A stretch of 64,000 nt of DNA from Leptoclinus maculatus (GCA_032191485.1 JAVDOI010000008.1:2619799-2683798), one strand, 5' to 3'. Positions 21,498 to 35,522 are shown, counted from the stretch's first letter. Notes: a model not told the origin generated them from the sequence alone. Made by a program: numbers and translations.

Positions 21498-24320
21498 CTA
21501 CATCTCAAACTCCATGCTTGTAACATAGGCTTTCTTTAAAATGTTTGAAGTAAAACACCCCAGCTGATGTCATTGTGTTTTTTCCCCCCTGAGACGTTAG
21601 AAAGCTCTTCCAGAGCCACAGAAGACATTATACAAGTGTTTTCACAGGGTGAGTGGTACTACCCATGATGTGTAAAATACGTGTAACAGCACCGTCTCAT
21701 AAATTAAACATTCGCTTCCATTCAATTGCGAGCAAGGGGGTGAAAAAACATTCGCTTACGGTGACGTAATTCGCATCTTCACATTCCTGTAGCGTTCAAC
21801 TCAGGTGAACTTTCAGAACGAACATCGCTTTGCTTGCATTCGCACTTGTAAGAACTTTAACACGCCGTTTTTTTTACCCTTTAACGTTTCCGTGAGAGAC
21901 TTCAGATGGTTTTAACAAAGCCATCCTAAAAAAAATCTCCTAGAAGTCGAGCGATTCTTTCTTTTTTTTTTTTTTTTTACTGCACATGGAAGCACTGCTT
22001 CATTTTTAAGTGTGCATGGGAGTGTCACTGGATCATCCGTCAATCCGGAGACGTCTCCATACTGCTGCGATGCATCACTTCATTCCTCATCACTCACACT
22101 CGTACAGTATTACTCAAACAGTAAACCTCTAATCCAGCTCGCGCTCTCAAGTTGCCTTTGACAGCAGCTTAGCCGCCCTGCCATCCAGTGCAACACAGCG
22201 GGTGAGGAGAAGTCCTCAGGGGTGAGATATCCTCCGCCCCCCTCTCACCTCCTCCCCAATTGCCCCCGGTGACAGTGACTGAAGTCTGTAATTGCCACCT
22301 CGTCAGACGGCTTCATTAAGACGAGCATTGTCTTCGCAGCTGAACGGCGGTGGATGGGGAAGAGAGGAGCGAGGAGCCGAGGAGAGGAGAGAGCCCACAA
22401 TGCAATTACTGCATCGCTGTGACAGGTGGGGCCTCCAATGCTCTGCGTCGGTGGGGCCCTGATGCGTGTTGGGGAGCCGCTGTGGGCTCGCATCATTTTT
22501 CACCCCCCCCCCCCTGTCATTAGTTGGTAATGATTGGATTATTTTGCAGATGAATCGCAGTATATGTCTTGCTCACAAACATTTCCTGGCCGTATTAATC
22601 AAAACCATCAAACTGCAGAGAGGCAGTCAGAGGGAATTAAAAAAACAACACGTCTAGATTTAAAATTACCGTAATCCTTCATCGGTGTGCCTTTAACCCT
22701 TTAAATGGGGGGGGGTCTTTAGAAATGTATTTGATATTATGACAGTCTTAATGAAATGTAAAGAACCCAGATTATTGATAATATTAAAGGTTACTTTACG
22801 TGAATTCTGGACGATTCTGCAAACAATTTACACGCAAATGCAGGAAATAATGTGCTCTCCATGTAGCAAGGTTTGCGTGATCAACAGGGCTAGCTGGGCT
22901 GCTAACAGGCTAACCTGGTAGCAAGTTTTAAAAACCACGTTTGGCTGTGTGAGCTCTTACAGTACAATGTGAGTATTTTTTTTTAAATAATGTTACAATG
23001 AACACATTTCAGGAGGAATTGTTTGTTAAATATAAATCGCTGTCTTTATTACTGCAACGGCATTAAGCTGTGTCCCCTTCATTAGCTGATACATCCGAGC
23101 TGCTGGAAGTTAAAGAATTTAAAGGGTTACCAAACAGGAACCCACTTTGTCCTTCAGCACAGCAGAGAGTGAGCTCTTTTTTTTTTTGGAAATGCAACAT
23201 TCCATAAACTAAACATAAATGAGATAAAAGGCTTTACTGTCATATAGGTGAATGAACCTTCAATGCCTTTTATATTGTATAATACGTTTTAGCCCTAAAT
23301 TCCCTCTCTTTTAGATAAAAGATGGCCTCTTATTTCTGCTGTGAGATGTGTGAAAGCAGCAGCCTGCCTTTGCTCCCGTTCAGTCCACCCCCAGCGAAAA
23401 AAGCATTCCTTTCATTCATCGAAATTCCACGTGATTGAAATTGCCCTCGGTGGAAACATATCATAGCCATCCGCGGCTCTTGGATGGCTCCCGTTGAGCG
23501 GTTTCGGCCCATGCCAAGCGTCTGGGTTGGCCGAGAGCCTCCAGGGAGGCCGGGGCTTATGTCTCGATGGGCCAGTAAGCCCAGGGGCCCCGTAGCCCTG
23601 GGAAACGTAGCAAATCAGGGGAGCACCTTGGCAGTGGCGGCCCCCTCCTCCTCTTAGCCTTAGGACTGCCATAGCTAAAAGAAGGCTAATGGTGGCCAAC
23701 TGTGTAGCGAGAAGGGGTCTGGGGTGTTGGGGAAGCGTGTCTGTAGGTTCATCTGGATTGGCGTCGATAAGGATGTGCGCTCTTCGTCCTCTGCCTATCA
23801 CTGCCGTGCACAGGGTGGGAGCTGAGTGTGACGTGTTTATGTTTCTGTGTTGGTGTGTGTGTGTGTGCTGTTGTGCAGCAGTGGCACAATGATGAGGGGC
23901 TGGCAGGCCGTCTCCAGAATGCCAGCAGTGACTGATGCCACACCAGACATTCCTTTCAGAGGAAACGGCGGCGTGGTCAGCTCCATGCCAGCTTCCACAG
24001 GCCCTCAGGACCCCCCCTTCCACCCCACCCACCCCTCTCCTTTAAGCAAAGACCACAGAATGATGGCACGAGCTTCCAACGGATGTGTGGAACTGTGCAA
24101 ATGGGAAAACAAACAAAGTAGGAAGATGTGCTTGGTCTCAACTTTTCAGAATTGAAAAAAAAAAGAAGTGCTGTAGTTTTGTTTCTCTTTGTTGAGGCAA
24201 ATTATATTACACGCAGACTACAGACGTCAAGCAATACGTAAAGGCTTGGTGGTAACCTCAATTATAAAATATTCATCCACTCCACTCCTGGCTAATTGTT
24301 TTGGAAAATATCTTCTCCCA
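21498..24320. other. Non-coding region, no gene recognised
   Basis: The first part continues the repeat interrupted by the hAT element. After that, long mostly unique sequence follows. A GC-rich part at about 23.4-24.05 kb contains overlapping open frames on both strands that do not resemble any family, with a short GT run inside one. No gene is called. Confidence 0.4.
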
Positions 24321-24323
24321 CTG

Positions 24324-25368
24324 TAGCTGTGTCCCAATTCAGGGTCTGCATCCTTCGGAGGCTGCATTCGTAGACCGATTGCGTCACAGCGCGGCGACTA
24401 GGCTGTCCCAATTCGCATGTTTGTTGAAGACTCCTTCAAATGCAGCCGACGAATGCCTTCTGCACCCAGATTCGGAGGATACATCTGATGGATCCTTCGT
24501 GGCCCAGCATATCCCAAGATGCATTGCGTGCCGGTGAAGATTTTATTTGAACCAACATGGCGGCGATTGATGCGAGAGCTGGAGAAGCGGCAGGATTCAC
24601 TTTTAAATGTAAGTATTGAGTTTCAACTCACTCGAATGTCACCGATACTAATGTTAAAGCAAAATAAGAGATCTTATAACATCACATGTGTGTTAAAGTG
24701 ATCCGTTAAGTTACGTGACGTTCGTAGCTTACAAGCTAACTAGCGTTAGCCGCTGTGCTATTAGCTGCAGCTCAGCTGCCTGCATCCGACTGTAGTTAGA
24801 CTTAAGTAACTTTTAATAACTTCACTTTCAAACCTCAGAGGTTGAATAATATCTTACTGATGTTGTGATGGTTTTACAGATGATTTATACTTCATATCAT
24901 GTACATAAACGGACCAACGTGAGCTCAGGTAGACAGGTTGTGAACCTGAAATATCACTTTAAGTCCGGTAACGTTAAGATTAATTACACGAATACACTGA
25001 ATTTTAGTATTTTGCTGATTCTGTTCTTGTTTTGTTACAGCGAGCCAGGAGCTGAGGGACAAACGATGGACAAACATTCAGCAACCGTAGCTTTGAATTA
25101 AGACATTAGTCCATTTGTAATGTCTCCATTTCACCATCCTGTACTTGAGGTTACAGTTACATTAGCTCTCATCCTGTACAAAGCCTTCACTAATAAGACA
25201 ACCAGTAGATCCTTCTGATGTGTTAATATTGCTGTCACAGAGATGAAACTGATTTAAAAAATATAAAGAATATGCACGTTACTGCAAGTTAATAAACACG
25301 TTTGCTGACATTTGTTTTGCTGTTGTTAATATTAACTGTCTTGATTGATTTCCTCTGCCTTAGGATTG

Positions 25369-25401
<33 letters not shown>

Positions 25402-25978
25402 TGTAAATATGTATGTGTGAATGAAATAAAGTTATTGATAAATACATTGTTTTAATTGCAAGAACTATGACTGAAAATGTGTTATTTAACATAGTAACTG
25501 ATTTAATTAACTGATTATTAATTTAGAAAAACAATATGAAAATAAACTATGAATGAATTTTTTAATATATGATTAAAAACACTAAACTAAAAACTTCAAA
25601 GTATATATACTGAAAATATTTTAGTTTAATGTATTTATGTGTATATATTTATAATCCTGAGCAGGGATTATATATATATATACACACACTATAAATATAT
25701 ATATATATATATATATATACACTATAAATATATATACAGGTATATACACTATAAAATATATATATATATATAATCCTATTGAGCAGGGCGATGGGAGCAG
25801 CAAGAGGGGGCGGGGCGAGAACAGCTGTTGACGCAAACAGGAAGTCCTCTGTAGCGTAAGCCGTCTCATTTCGGAGACCACACGGTGTAGCCTTTGCGGT
25901 TTTCAAAGGACGCGGCCCACGTAGACCGTGAAGGCTGGGTCCTCCGAAGGATGCAGACCCTGAATTGGGACACAGCTA
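24324..25978 (+). mobile_element. Non-autonomous DNA transposon with long inverted termini
   Basis: The left end TAGCTGTGTCCCAATTCAGG (continuing with a match to CTGCATCCTTCGGAGG) is repeated in inverted form at the right end, GAATTGGGACACAGCTA, giving nearly 40 bp of terminal inverted repeat. TA at each edge may be the target duplication. The interior has a short ATG exon at 24558 (ATGGCGGCG...) reaching a GTAAGT donor at about 24609. A TTTTGTTACAG acceptor at about 25040 is followed by a piece readable as SQELRDKRWTNIQQ. This looks like the shrunken remains of an element-encoded two-exon protein. TA-rich microsatellites fill 25.37-25.77 kb. Confidence 0.7.
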
Positions 25979-26045
25979 GTCTATGATGTGCCAGGTGATC
26001 AGAGCTGACACTGGTTTCACTCGGATCCGAGACCCGTGGCTGTAA

Positions 26046-26392
26046 ATCCATAGACTGTATAGTCAGCGTGAACACCGTGAACTCTGGGCGCTGTCCGTGT
26101 TTTTAGTGACCTGTCATCACAAGGTAGCCCCGCCCTAAAGCATACTCTGCTTTATGGTCTATTTGACTCTAAATGCAACCATACTTTACTAAATTAACGT
26201 CACGCTGTATTGAAATAAAACTTAAACTTTTTACTGGGGTAATAAATCAAGTAGGGTTATTTTCACATAGACATCTATACAATCAAGACTTCTATTTGCA
26301 ACCAGTGGAGTCGCCCCCGATGGCCATTATAAAGAATGCAACTTTAAGGCACTTCAGAACTGGTTTCACTTTTCCGACCCGAAAGTTTCCCC
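26046..26392 (+). mobile_element. Interspersed repeat family X, copy 2 (diverged)
   Basis: Carries the family landmarks GCATACTCTGCTTTATGGTC and 'taataaatcaag', then GAGTCGCCCCCGATGGCCAT, but with many substitutions and a different start. It is the most diverged of the four copies, so the family was active over some time. Confidence 0.65.
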
Positions 26393-26603
26393 GACTTGAC
26401 AGTCAGGTTTCGGTTCTTCAGAACCCGTGATGCTCTGAGACTATGGGGTTGTTGGGTGAATGCGTCTTTGTTTTCTACTGGGTTTTCAACCAGGAGACCG
26501 GTGTCCGTGTCCCAAAGTGTTTTGTTTTACTTAGTTTACGTACTTATTTTAAGCAACCATGATGTTTTTCCTAAACTTCACTAAGTGGGTTTGTTTCCTT
26601 AGA

Positions 26604-27045
26604 AACATAGACTGTATATAAGAAGTAGACGTAGTCATCGGGACGTCACTCATTGGTTTGTGGACGATTCGCCAAGTTACCATATTTGGAATGCAGAGGA
26701 GTGATGTATACGGAGACGCAGTATACGGCTCTGAAAGCGGCTGCGACCTGTCAGTCACAGTAAGCCCCACCCTAAAGCATACTCTGCTTTATGGTCTATT
26801 TGACTCTAAATGGACCATAATTTACTAAATGAACATCATGCTGTATTGAAGAAGACTTGAAACTAGAGATTGAGACCATAAACTCATGTTTACAATGTTT
26901 ACTGAGGTAATAAATCAAGAGAGAAGTAGTCATTTTCTCATAGACTTCTATACAACCGGAGGAGTCGCCCCCTGATGGCCATTAGAGAGAATGCAGGTGT
27001 AAGACACTTCCGCAGAGGCTTCACTCGGCAGAACCCGAGGTTTCC
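26604..27045 (+). mobile_element. Interspersed repeat family X, copy 3 (most complete)
   Basis: Runs from CATAGACTGTATATAAGAAG to CTCGGCAGAACCCGAGGTT and contains every landmark of the family, so it is the best reference copy in the window. It has no open frame. The long match with copy 1 (about 400 bp) is near-identical in its middle. Confidence 0.7.
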
Positions 27046-27049
27046 GTCT

Positions 27050-28863
27050 GATTAAAATGCGACGAGTTGGAATGAGAATGTGTTGGAAACAGTGTGGTAT
27101 GTTGTAACTGACAGGTGACATGGTCGCTTATAGAACCTCTTAGAACCTTTTTTCCTTTCCTTTTCACGAAAACATGAATTATCAATGTTATTGTGATTTC
27201 AATTATTGTTTCCACATCATTTGGGGGACTTGACTTGTGCTAGATGTCCAATCACACTGCACCTGTTGTAATTACTTATAGTTGTTCAGAATGTCCTTTT
27301 TTATGACTGGCAAGATTTTTTGAATTTCAGGGGAAATCCGTTGTTGTATGAGCGGTGAATAATCTTTGATGGTTTTAATAACCTTTAGCTCTGTTCCAGG
27401 CTTTAGAGATTCACTGAAATATGTTTAAGTGCTCACTGAAAACAGTCAAGTGGCTGCAGCAGATCCAGGCAACTATCTGGATTGGACATCGTGTTCTGTG
27501 TTTGACACATTATCTGAGGTGATACGAAAACTAAACCATCAAATAAAAAAAAAGTCTACAAAATGCAGCTTTTTCACAGGGAAGATTTGTCCTTTTTTTT
27601 GTCATACATTTGCTGAAAAAGTAAAAACCTTTAAAAAAAAAAACACAAACCCAACACAGCAGAAGATATCATGAGCCGCCCGGCGCTCTTCCTGTCAGAC
27701 GAGCCTCTCGTATCTCAAATTATTCCAGAGGTTAGGGGGGGGTATTCAATCGTCCACAGCCCCTCATGCTCCACCAGGACTTAAGTGATGACACAGAATG
27801 ATTATAGCACAGTTAAATACCTGGTCTAATGAGCCAATTAGCCCTATTGACATCCATGGCTGTCTCAGAGGTGGAGCGAGTACCACGTACATGCCCCTTA
27901 ATCAGAACCGATAACACCATTTAGCCTTCAAACGCTAATCCTGACTCCCGGGCTCTCTCTGGAATCCACTGTGATTTCTCTGTACTCACGCTGAGAAACT
28001 TCACGCCTGATTCATTTTCAATTCCACTCTTCCTGCACAGTTGTGTCTTCGCTGTGGTTTTACAACCATTATGACTGGAGAGTTTTGATATGATTTTTCT
28101 TTTGCTTTTTGTTTGCACAGGATGTTTCCTCACTCAATATCTTTTGAAACGATTTGTGCAGAGAAGATCCCTTTTGCTCCGACAGTGTTCATTTATGTAT
28201 TTAAACCGCAATAAACCACATTGTTTTTTGTTTTTTTTATTATTTGAGATGTTTTGAAGACGTAAATGTAGACAGTGGAAAACCTTTATTCTCGGTTGAT
28301 TTCCGTTTAATGGCCCATAAAAAACGAAACCGAAAAAGTGGTGACAAGTGCTTCAGGTAAATTTGGGGCATTTCATTAAAACCTGTGCCACAACAAAGGG
28401 ACTGAAAGACAAAGTCTCATCCGCGGGCACTTGTTGAGTCACAATGGTGTGAATGTTTTGATATTATTCAAGTAACTGTAAAAGAATTATGCATCCTCAG
28501 CCTTTCAGCACCGTGAGAATATCTCATCGTGTGCATGTGAAACTGTTTTTTCTTTTCTCGGTGTTGCATTGTTGCTCAGGTTCATCTTTAAAAAAAAGTG
28601 TGAAAAGAATCAGTTTGACCAGAGGCAGAAAAAAATAAATCCTCTCTTACCTGAAGAGATTTAAATGTCATATTCGAGGAAATGGGCTGGTTTTATATCA
28701 AGCGCAGGCAGGAAGCAGCACGGGCTGAGTAGACTTCAGTTTGATAGGGAATAAACTGAACATCTTCCGTGTCTTTGTGGTCGAAGGGAAGCGAGAAAAG
28801 AACTGAGGTGAAAGACGGCTGCTCATCCTCACTTCAGAGTAACAGAGATCAAGGCCAGTTACA

Positions 28864-28920
<57 letters not shown>

Positions 28921-29400
28921 GCTAATGTCCTATCACAGTTGGGCAAGCAAAACACACACAAATGTAATACATGCTTGCAAACATTTTTCTGGGCATTTGT
29001 ATTTGCCACATGTGCACACAAAGCGTGCACGAACCTGACAGGTAAACACACAAAAACCTCACTTTCACGATTCCCACTTCCTATAAATGCAAAACACTTC
29101 CAACACACCTACATTAACAAACTGCAGCTCGCAAACACACACAAACAGTGAAACCACAACTGTTACTCCCTCTTAATGAAACCTGACTGTCACACACACA
29201 CGCCATGCCCACAACACACACGACCTTTAAATCATCCCATATACTCCCACACTTTCTCACTGTATCTCTCAATCTCTATTCTTCTCTTTCTCTCTCCATC
29301 TCTCTTTCACAAAACACACACACACACACACACGAGTTGTCCTTGACTTGTGAGCACCTCCACTGACATAATACATTCTCTAGCCCCAAACTTTAACCTA
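27050..29400. other. Non-coding region with one long CA microsatellite
   Basis: No exon was recognised. A CA run of about 25 units lies at 28868-28918. Around 28.9-29.3 kb the DNA is rich in ACAC words derived from the same repeat. Nothing else can be supported. Confidence 0.4.
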
Positions 29401-29429
29401 AACTTCACTTTTATGCTCACTTTTTGAAC

Positions 29430-30470
29430 ATTTCTTTAGTTTTCAAAAAGTGTTCTCACTTAAAAAAAAAAAAAAATAATCCTCACTTTTGAAAAATATT
29501 TTCCAAAATGTCTTCCCTGTTCGAAAATTCCCCACCTTTCATAAACATCCTCACTTGTGGTAAAGACACTTGTTTCCAAAATGGTAGACACATTTTTTAA
29601 AAAGTCCTCAAAAAAAACATGTCCTTACATCCTTACTTTCCAAAAACATCCTCACTTTTCAAACGAAAAATATTCAAAAAAATGGCTTGACTTTCCAAAC
29701 ATACCCTCACAAGAGCATCCTCAGTTTCCAGAAATAACTCCCAAAGTCTTTAACACTCAAGCTGGTCCTCACAAAGATAGAAATACAAATACATACACAC
29801 CCGCCAGTCTGAACATACAGAGGTGTTATGTTCTAAAGAATCACGTCGAGTCTCTCAGGTCTCAGTCGGTTCGTCGGTAAATCTGGTGTCCAGATGGTGA
29901 AGGAGGGAGACATCAGACCCACCGAGCAGCGTAGTCGGCGTGAATCTCTTATCCGTTGTCGTCCCCGCGGACCGGCAGAAGCGTCTACCGGGCCACGTCT
30001 GTCTGCTTCTCCAAGTGGCCACGGGGGACGGCCAATTAGCGGTTCCCATGGAGAGGCGCTGTGGCCTTAATAAGAGACGGAGGGAGAAGGAGAATCAATT
30101 AAACCTGCGCTGACCCCCAGAAACAACACGGGAGGATCCGCCTCCACAGAGGCCCCCGAAATGAGACGACAGCATGGCGGCTGGATTTTAACTCGTGTCC
30201 CGCTGAATTTGACAACAGTGGGCCTCACTTTTTTCGCAATGTCCTCACTTTCCAGCAATGTCCTTACTTTTTAGAAACGTCCTCACCTTTTGAAAATGTC
30301 CTCACGTCTTGAAAATGCCCTCAGTTTCCTACAACGTTGTAAAAAAGGTGAAGACATTCTTCACCTTTTCAAAATGTCTTCACTCACCACAAAAAATGTC
30401 CTAACTTTCCAAAACGACTGCATATTTTTTTTTAAATGTCTTCACTCTTAAAATAAAAGAAAATACCCCC
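29430..30470. repeat. Degenerate minisatellite of a TCCTCACTTTYCAAAAA word, in two blocks
   Basis: From about 29430 to 29745 and again from about 30215 to 30470 the sequence is a loose array of units of roughly 15-25 bp built on 'tcctcactttccaaaaa'. Examples are near 29646, 30240 and 30283. The two blocks are separated by about 470 bp of non-repetitive DNA, so one array has been split. The open frames in it are by-products. Confidence 0.7.
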
Positions 30471-33400
30471 AAAAATTATCTTAATTAAGAAAATAAAATA
30501 CTTAGACTTTTTTGTTTTTTATCGGCCTTTTTCTACTAGAAAGGTCGCTGGTAAACAATCGGTTTCTGACCGTTTCATTTCCCAGAAAATCTTTGGAATT
30601 CCAAATATCACACTTGATAGCAACACTTTTCAGACGGTTATCTGCTCCAGACGGAGCTAAAAGTAGAAGCTTTTGTCTGTTAAAAACAAAAAAAATTTAC
30701 GGGAGGAAGTAGTATGTATGAGAGAAAACGTGTAGATATGCAGTGCATTGTGGGTAGCTTCCTCTCATTTATGCTCTGGGAGCATGTCAACAAAGAGCCA
30801 GAGGAGGCTCCTCAGGAGGGAGGAGAGGATAATGAAAAGTTTGATTGTCTTGAGTTGCACTCTGTTTTAGACAATAATTCAAACCAGAAATTAAATTCTG
30901 CATACAGTTCTCTTAATTTGACTTTAATTAAACAATACTCTATAAATGGTACTTTCAATGACCAAATGTTCCCATGTAGCCAGGCGGTGGGTCCCCAGCC
31001 ATTAAGACTGATATAAAGTTGGTCTCGGGGGGCCGGGTTGAAGTCTGATTTGCAGGATTGACAGCTGATGACATCAAAAAGTTAATTAACTTTTCAATTA
31101 GGACTGCATCTGACTCTGCAGTTGTGTCTGCTGTAGAGCAACTAGACTGCTGTTCAGGGAGAAACCGACTTGGTAAAATAGATTGATGCACTTCAGCGTC
31201 TTTGAGCACTTGAGTAATGGTTTGTAACGTGAGCGCGTGGCGTTAGAGTGAGTGTACGTTTATTTGTTCAGATCGTTGTTGTCGTGTTTCATGATGATAG
31301 GAGTTTGTATCGGATATCAGATATTTGTTTTGAGGATTTTATTAACTGCTGTTGCTGTATTGTTTTGTACACAATGTTTGTCTATTTTTTGGATTTGTTA
31401 ATATTACTTTTACTATGATGGCAAAGCCCCTTAAAAGTGCATCAAAGTACAAATTTAGTAATATTTGTAAAACTCAAAAACATCTCGATTAATCTTTTTT
31501 TCCACAAATAAACACAATTATCACCAACACAAATTCAAAATAATCAAAAGCACACCTGTTAGAAAGGTGTGTGAATTATTTAAATATCGTAAACCAATCT
31601 GTCACCCCAGAACCTGTCAAAGACGTATTTTCGTCTGACATTCGCTCATTATGTAAAAACTTAAAACATATAATTTTAACTTTCACACTTTATTTGAACA
31701 TCCCTATTTAAGCATTTATAAGCAGCATTTCAACAAAAAATGTACGAACGTGAACGTTATGACGCATTTGTTGTGTTTCTTTTGTAATAGTCCAAATTAT
31801 TATACGTCCACGTTATTGCTGCTCGCTAACATGCGACATACCATCTCCATATTCTGCAGAAACGACCATTTGTTTTTCCATCAAATATCCCCACCATTTG
31901 CTTCTTGAATGCAATGTTTTCAATTAGCGCATGAATTCCTAAATTTTCAGGCTAATATTAAGGCGTGTGCCAGCCTCTAATTGAAGTGGCTGTGTGCACC
32001 GACGTGGGGACAATGTGCTAGTGTGGCGCTACTCATTAGCCCGACAGTGCCTTACACCTGGGGTTCATTCAGAGCATGGGTCAGAGGGCACAGGAATTTG
32101 TGCGATAATTATTGACAAGCAGATGTTATAAAATCATTTATGGTAATGCAATCATAATAAATGGGCTTTGTGTCGCCGGGCAGATGAGCGGAGGGGGGAG
32201 AAAGTTTATGCGAGAAGGAAGAGAAAGGAGGGGAAATTTACACCAAGCTGCTGGAGTGATTGCATTAAAGCCCATGTAGATGATGGGGAAATGTATGGAG
32301 TGAAGAGCACCTGCATGTAGCGCACACACACACACACACACATACATATATTAAATTCAGAGATTTTGAATAAAGAATGGGGGAGAAAGCTGCTTTAATG
32401 TTGTTGTCTTTGTTGCCTGTAAATTTACTAAAATTTAAAATTAGCAACTATTTAGCACAGGCGCGTTTAGATCTGTATTTATTGTGTTCAGGAACCTGGT
32501 GGGATGTTGCGTCGCCGCAAAATCACATTTTCTTTATGTCTGCAGACCCAACTTTAAATGTGTGTTTAGGTATTTTGCTGCACGTCTAGCTGCTTTTCAT
32601 CACAACGCCGCCATTTAATTATAAAAATAACCTCTATCCCCAGCGAAAAGGAGGCTCCTCACAAACAAAATATTAGGAACTAAAAGGGTGAGGGGGGGGG
32701 GGGCTAGGTGTCTTTACATATATTGTCATTTGCTATAAGACACCGTATCTGCCTCTCGAAATGTGTCAGGAATTACCGCCAATTCCAAAAACATGCATTA
32801 GCCCCCACCTTAGGTGCAATGGTTTCTTTTTACAGCGGGCAAATATCGCAGCGAAACACGGCTGAGCGAGGCAGCTAACCTGGCAGCTGGCGGAGAATAA
32901 CCCTGCACAGGAAGAAAGCAACCATGTTATCATGCACACACATGTGGCCTGGGTAAAAGATTAAGCCGTATTCATCCCTGGCTGCTTTCGCTCTCTCCTG
33001 CCTCAGTCCATCACAAGATATGGCAGCCGTTCAGCCAGGAAGCCAGGAGAGGTGCCACGGATTTCACGGCATTCCCAAATCAGGCCGTCTGGAGACTCGG
33101 GCGAGGTGCTCCGCTCCGCAACTCGCCTCGGCTTTTCCCACAGATCATAAGCTCTGTACTGATGCCGGGGGTTTGGAATTTTGTTGGATGGGAACGTCAG
33201 TGCTAACAGAGGCCTCCCCTCCACCCACCCTAACACACACACACACACACACACACACATAGCCTCAATACAATCCCCTGTTGTGTGCATGGAATTGGGA
33301 ATCATCTGCTGATTCATGCTTTCTGAGGACTATTGTTCGGCAGCTTGTTAATATTTTCTGGGAGGTTTTTTTTTGTTTATTTTTAGGGGAGTGGATTTAC

Positions 33401-33805
33401 TTGAATGAAAGACAGAGTGTAAGAAAGAAAATGATCATTTAGCATGGAGAAGTGAGGGATCACTGCATGTCCCTGCTGACATGTACATTATCACTGAATG
33501 GGACCGGGGGCTCAGAGTGCTGCTGGCCTCGACTCGGGAGAGAGGCTTACACCCCGAGAGCTACTTAGGGGCCTCTCGGTGCTAAGCCGCTAATAATTCC
33601 TGCAGTTCCCTTAAAAAAAAAAATAGGAGAAACACAAAGGGGAAACAAAGTGATGAATGTACAGGAGGGCTGTGAGGTAAATACATCAGGCCGTGTTCAC
33701 CGAGGAACTGGAGGCTTCCACGGTGGAGGTGGAGCAGCGGAGAGCAGTTCATATTAATTATAAGGAGATTCTAAGAGGAAGGAATAAAAACAAGTAAGAC
33801 TCAGG
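30470..33805. other. Non-coding region, no gene recognised
   Basis: No exon of a known family was seen. Short CA runs occur near 32321-32342 and 33234-33260. AT-rich unique stretches are common and may include regulatory DNA. Confidence 0.4.
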
Positions 33806-33807
33806 CA

Positions 33808-35522
33808 TGAGACTTTTCCGCCGTTCGGCGGATTTCCGGCTATTTTAGAACTCCAGAGACCATTTCTGAGATCAGTGTAAATTCGAGGAGGTTTTTTTTG
33901 AGGGGGGGGGGGGGGTAAGGTACCTCCGTGGGCTCTGACGATCGCGTACATGTGAACACACTGTGACTCGGTAACTACCCGGAGCGCTTCTACTCGTATC
34001 ATTGTCTTAATGTATGTGCTTGCTAACATAACGATAAAAAGCAGAGTACGTCGAACTGGCCAGCCAGCGTTTCTCCGATTGGAGTGAGACGAGGAGAACA
34101 GGTGATGTCGTGATCTTCACAATAAAACATCTTTGATGTGACGTGTCGAGTCTTGGCCAATCAGCGTTCAGATGTCTACAGCGTCTTCATTTCCCTCCGT
34201 TACAGTTTAAGTTCCGTTATTGTTCAGACTTGCTGGTTAAGTTAACGTCCACTGCATGCGGAACTCTGTCGACTGTTAACGTTCGTCATTATCGCGAATT
34301 TGGAGGAAAAAACGTAACGTGATGAAACATGAAGCCCCCCCGTGTTCCGGTTCAGTTCACGCGGTCACTCGTTAACATTAAACCAGAACACCGGCGGATC
34401 TGCTGGCAGGTTGTTTTTTTTAACTCAAAGTAGAATGAAAGGCCCAGATACTGACGAGATGATGAGGTCAAAGAGGAGGCTGTTTGTGTAGTGCAGCTTG
34501 ACGCAGGGCTGAGCTGTGAGTGGAGCTGGGCCTGGATAAAGGTGGAGGTCTAAACAGACGTGAGTACAGCTTCCTGCTGTCACAGTGTTTTAAATACATT
34601 GATGAGGCAGGTCTGCTGAATGCAGCCTCTGCTCCAAGGAGATAAAGTACAGCAACAAGGGCTCACGTGCCCTCTCATCACACTGTACACACTGTTCACT
34701 GTGATGACCACAGCCAGAGTAGATTATCATTTTAATTTAAATAATATAACTGGATTGAATGCATATTAATTGCAAATAGAAGATAGGCCACTATTCTAAC
34801 AGCTGTACAGTAACAGTAGAAGTTAATATGAAGACATACAGTAACAGTAGAAGTTAATATGAAGACATACAGTAACAGTAGAAGTTAATATGAAGACATA
34901 CAGTAACAGTAGAAGTTAATATGAAGACATACAGTAACAGTAGAAGTTGATATGAAGACATACAGTAACAGTAGAAGTTAATATGAAGACATACAGTAAC
35001 AGTAGAAGTTAATATGAAGACATACAGTAACAGTAGAAGTTAATATGAAGACATACAGTAACAGTAGAAGTTGATATGAAGACATACAGTAACAGTAGAA
35101 GTTAATATGAAGACATACAGTAACAGGGTTCAATGAAAACTAATCACTTTATTTGCAGACGATGGTTCTCGCTACTCTGCTATCTTTGTTTTTATTTGAC
35201 TAAAACTTTTGAAAATGAGACCTCGTTCTAAATGGATTTTGTCTAATAAAGGTTGTTAATAATAATAATATTGATTTAAAAAAGAAAAAAGAAGCTAACT
35301 AGCCAGCTGTTCAACTGGAGCTGAAATAGTGATAAATAACTGAATAATAAATTATTCCTTTGCTTAAAGTAAATATGGTCTTATCACTAAATGTTATTCT
35401 CAGAGTACACCAGAATGCTACATTTTAAAGATCATATTTCAAAATGAAAATTCATGCCACCAGCACCCCCCCCCCCCTAGAAATGTTGTGTTGATAATGT
35501 TCCTCCCTTTTCAGCATTTGTC
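33808..35522 (+). repeat. Long direct repeat, left copy (flanks lectin gene)
   Basis: Begins TGAGACTTTTCCGCCGTTCG and ends CTTTTCAGCATTTGTCA. It matches 37358-38764 in the same orientation at very high identity, apart from indels. This copy has about 320 extra bases (about 33880-34208) missing from the right copy. Shared contents include GAACACCGGCGGATCTGCTG, a 31-bp minisatellite and a C homopolymer near the end. There is no protein-coding frame, primer-binding site or polypurine tract next to it, so a retrotransposon LTR is not supported. A segmental duplication is more likely. Confidence 0.85.
34806..35126 (+). repeat. 31-bp minisatellite, 10 units (left copy)
   Basis: Ten tandem units built on ACAGTAACAGTAGAAGTT followed by AATATGAAGACAT. 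Units 5 and 9 carry a TTGA variant where the others have TTAA. There is no unique spacer between units, so it is not a CRISPR-like array. Confidence 0.95.

Noticed and set aside
23412..24032. A 206-codon minus-strand frame in GC-rich DNA
   Set aside because: No family resemblance, contains a CA-repeat-derived stretch, and overlapping frames of similar quality exist on the other strand.
34806..35126. CRISPR-like regular repeats
   Set aside because: Head-to-tail units with no unique spacers in a vertebrate genome; an ordinary minisatellite.
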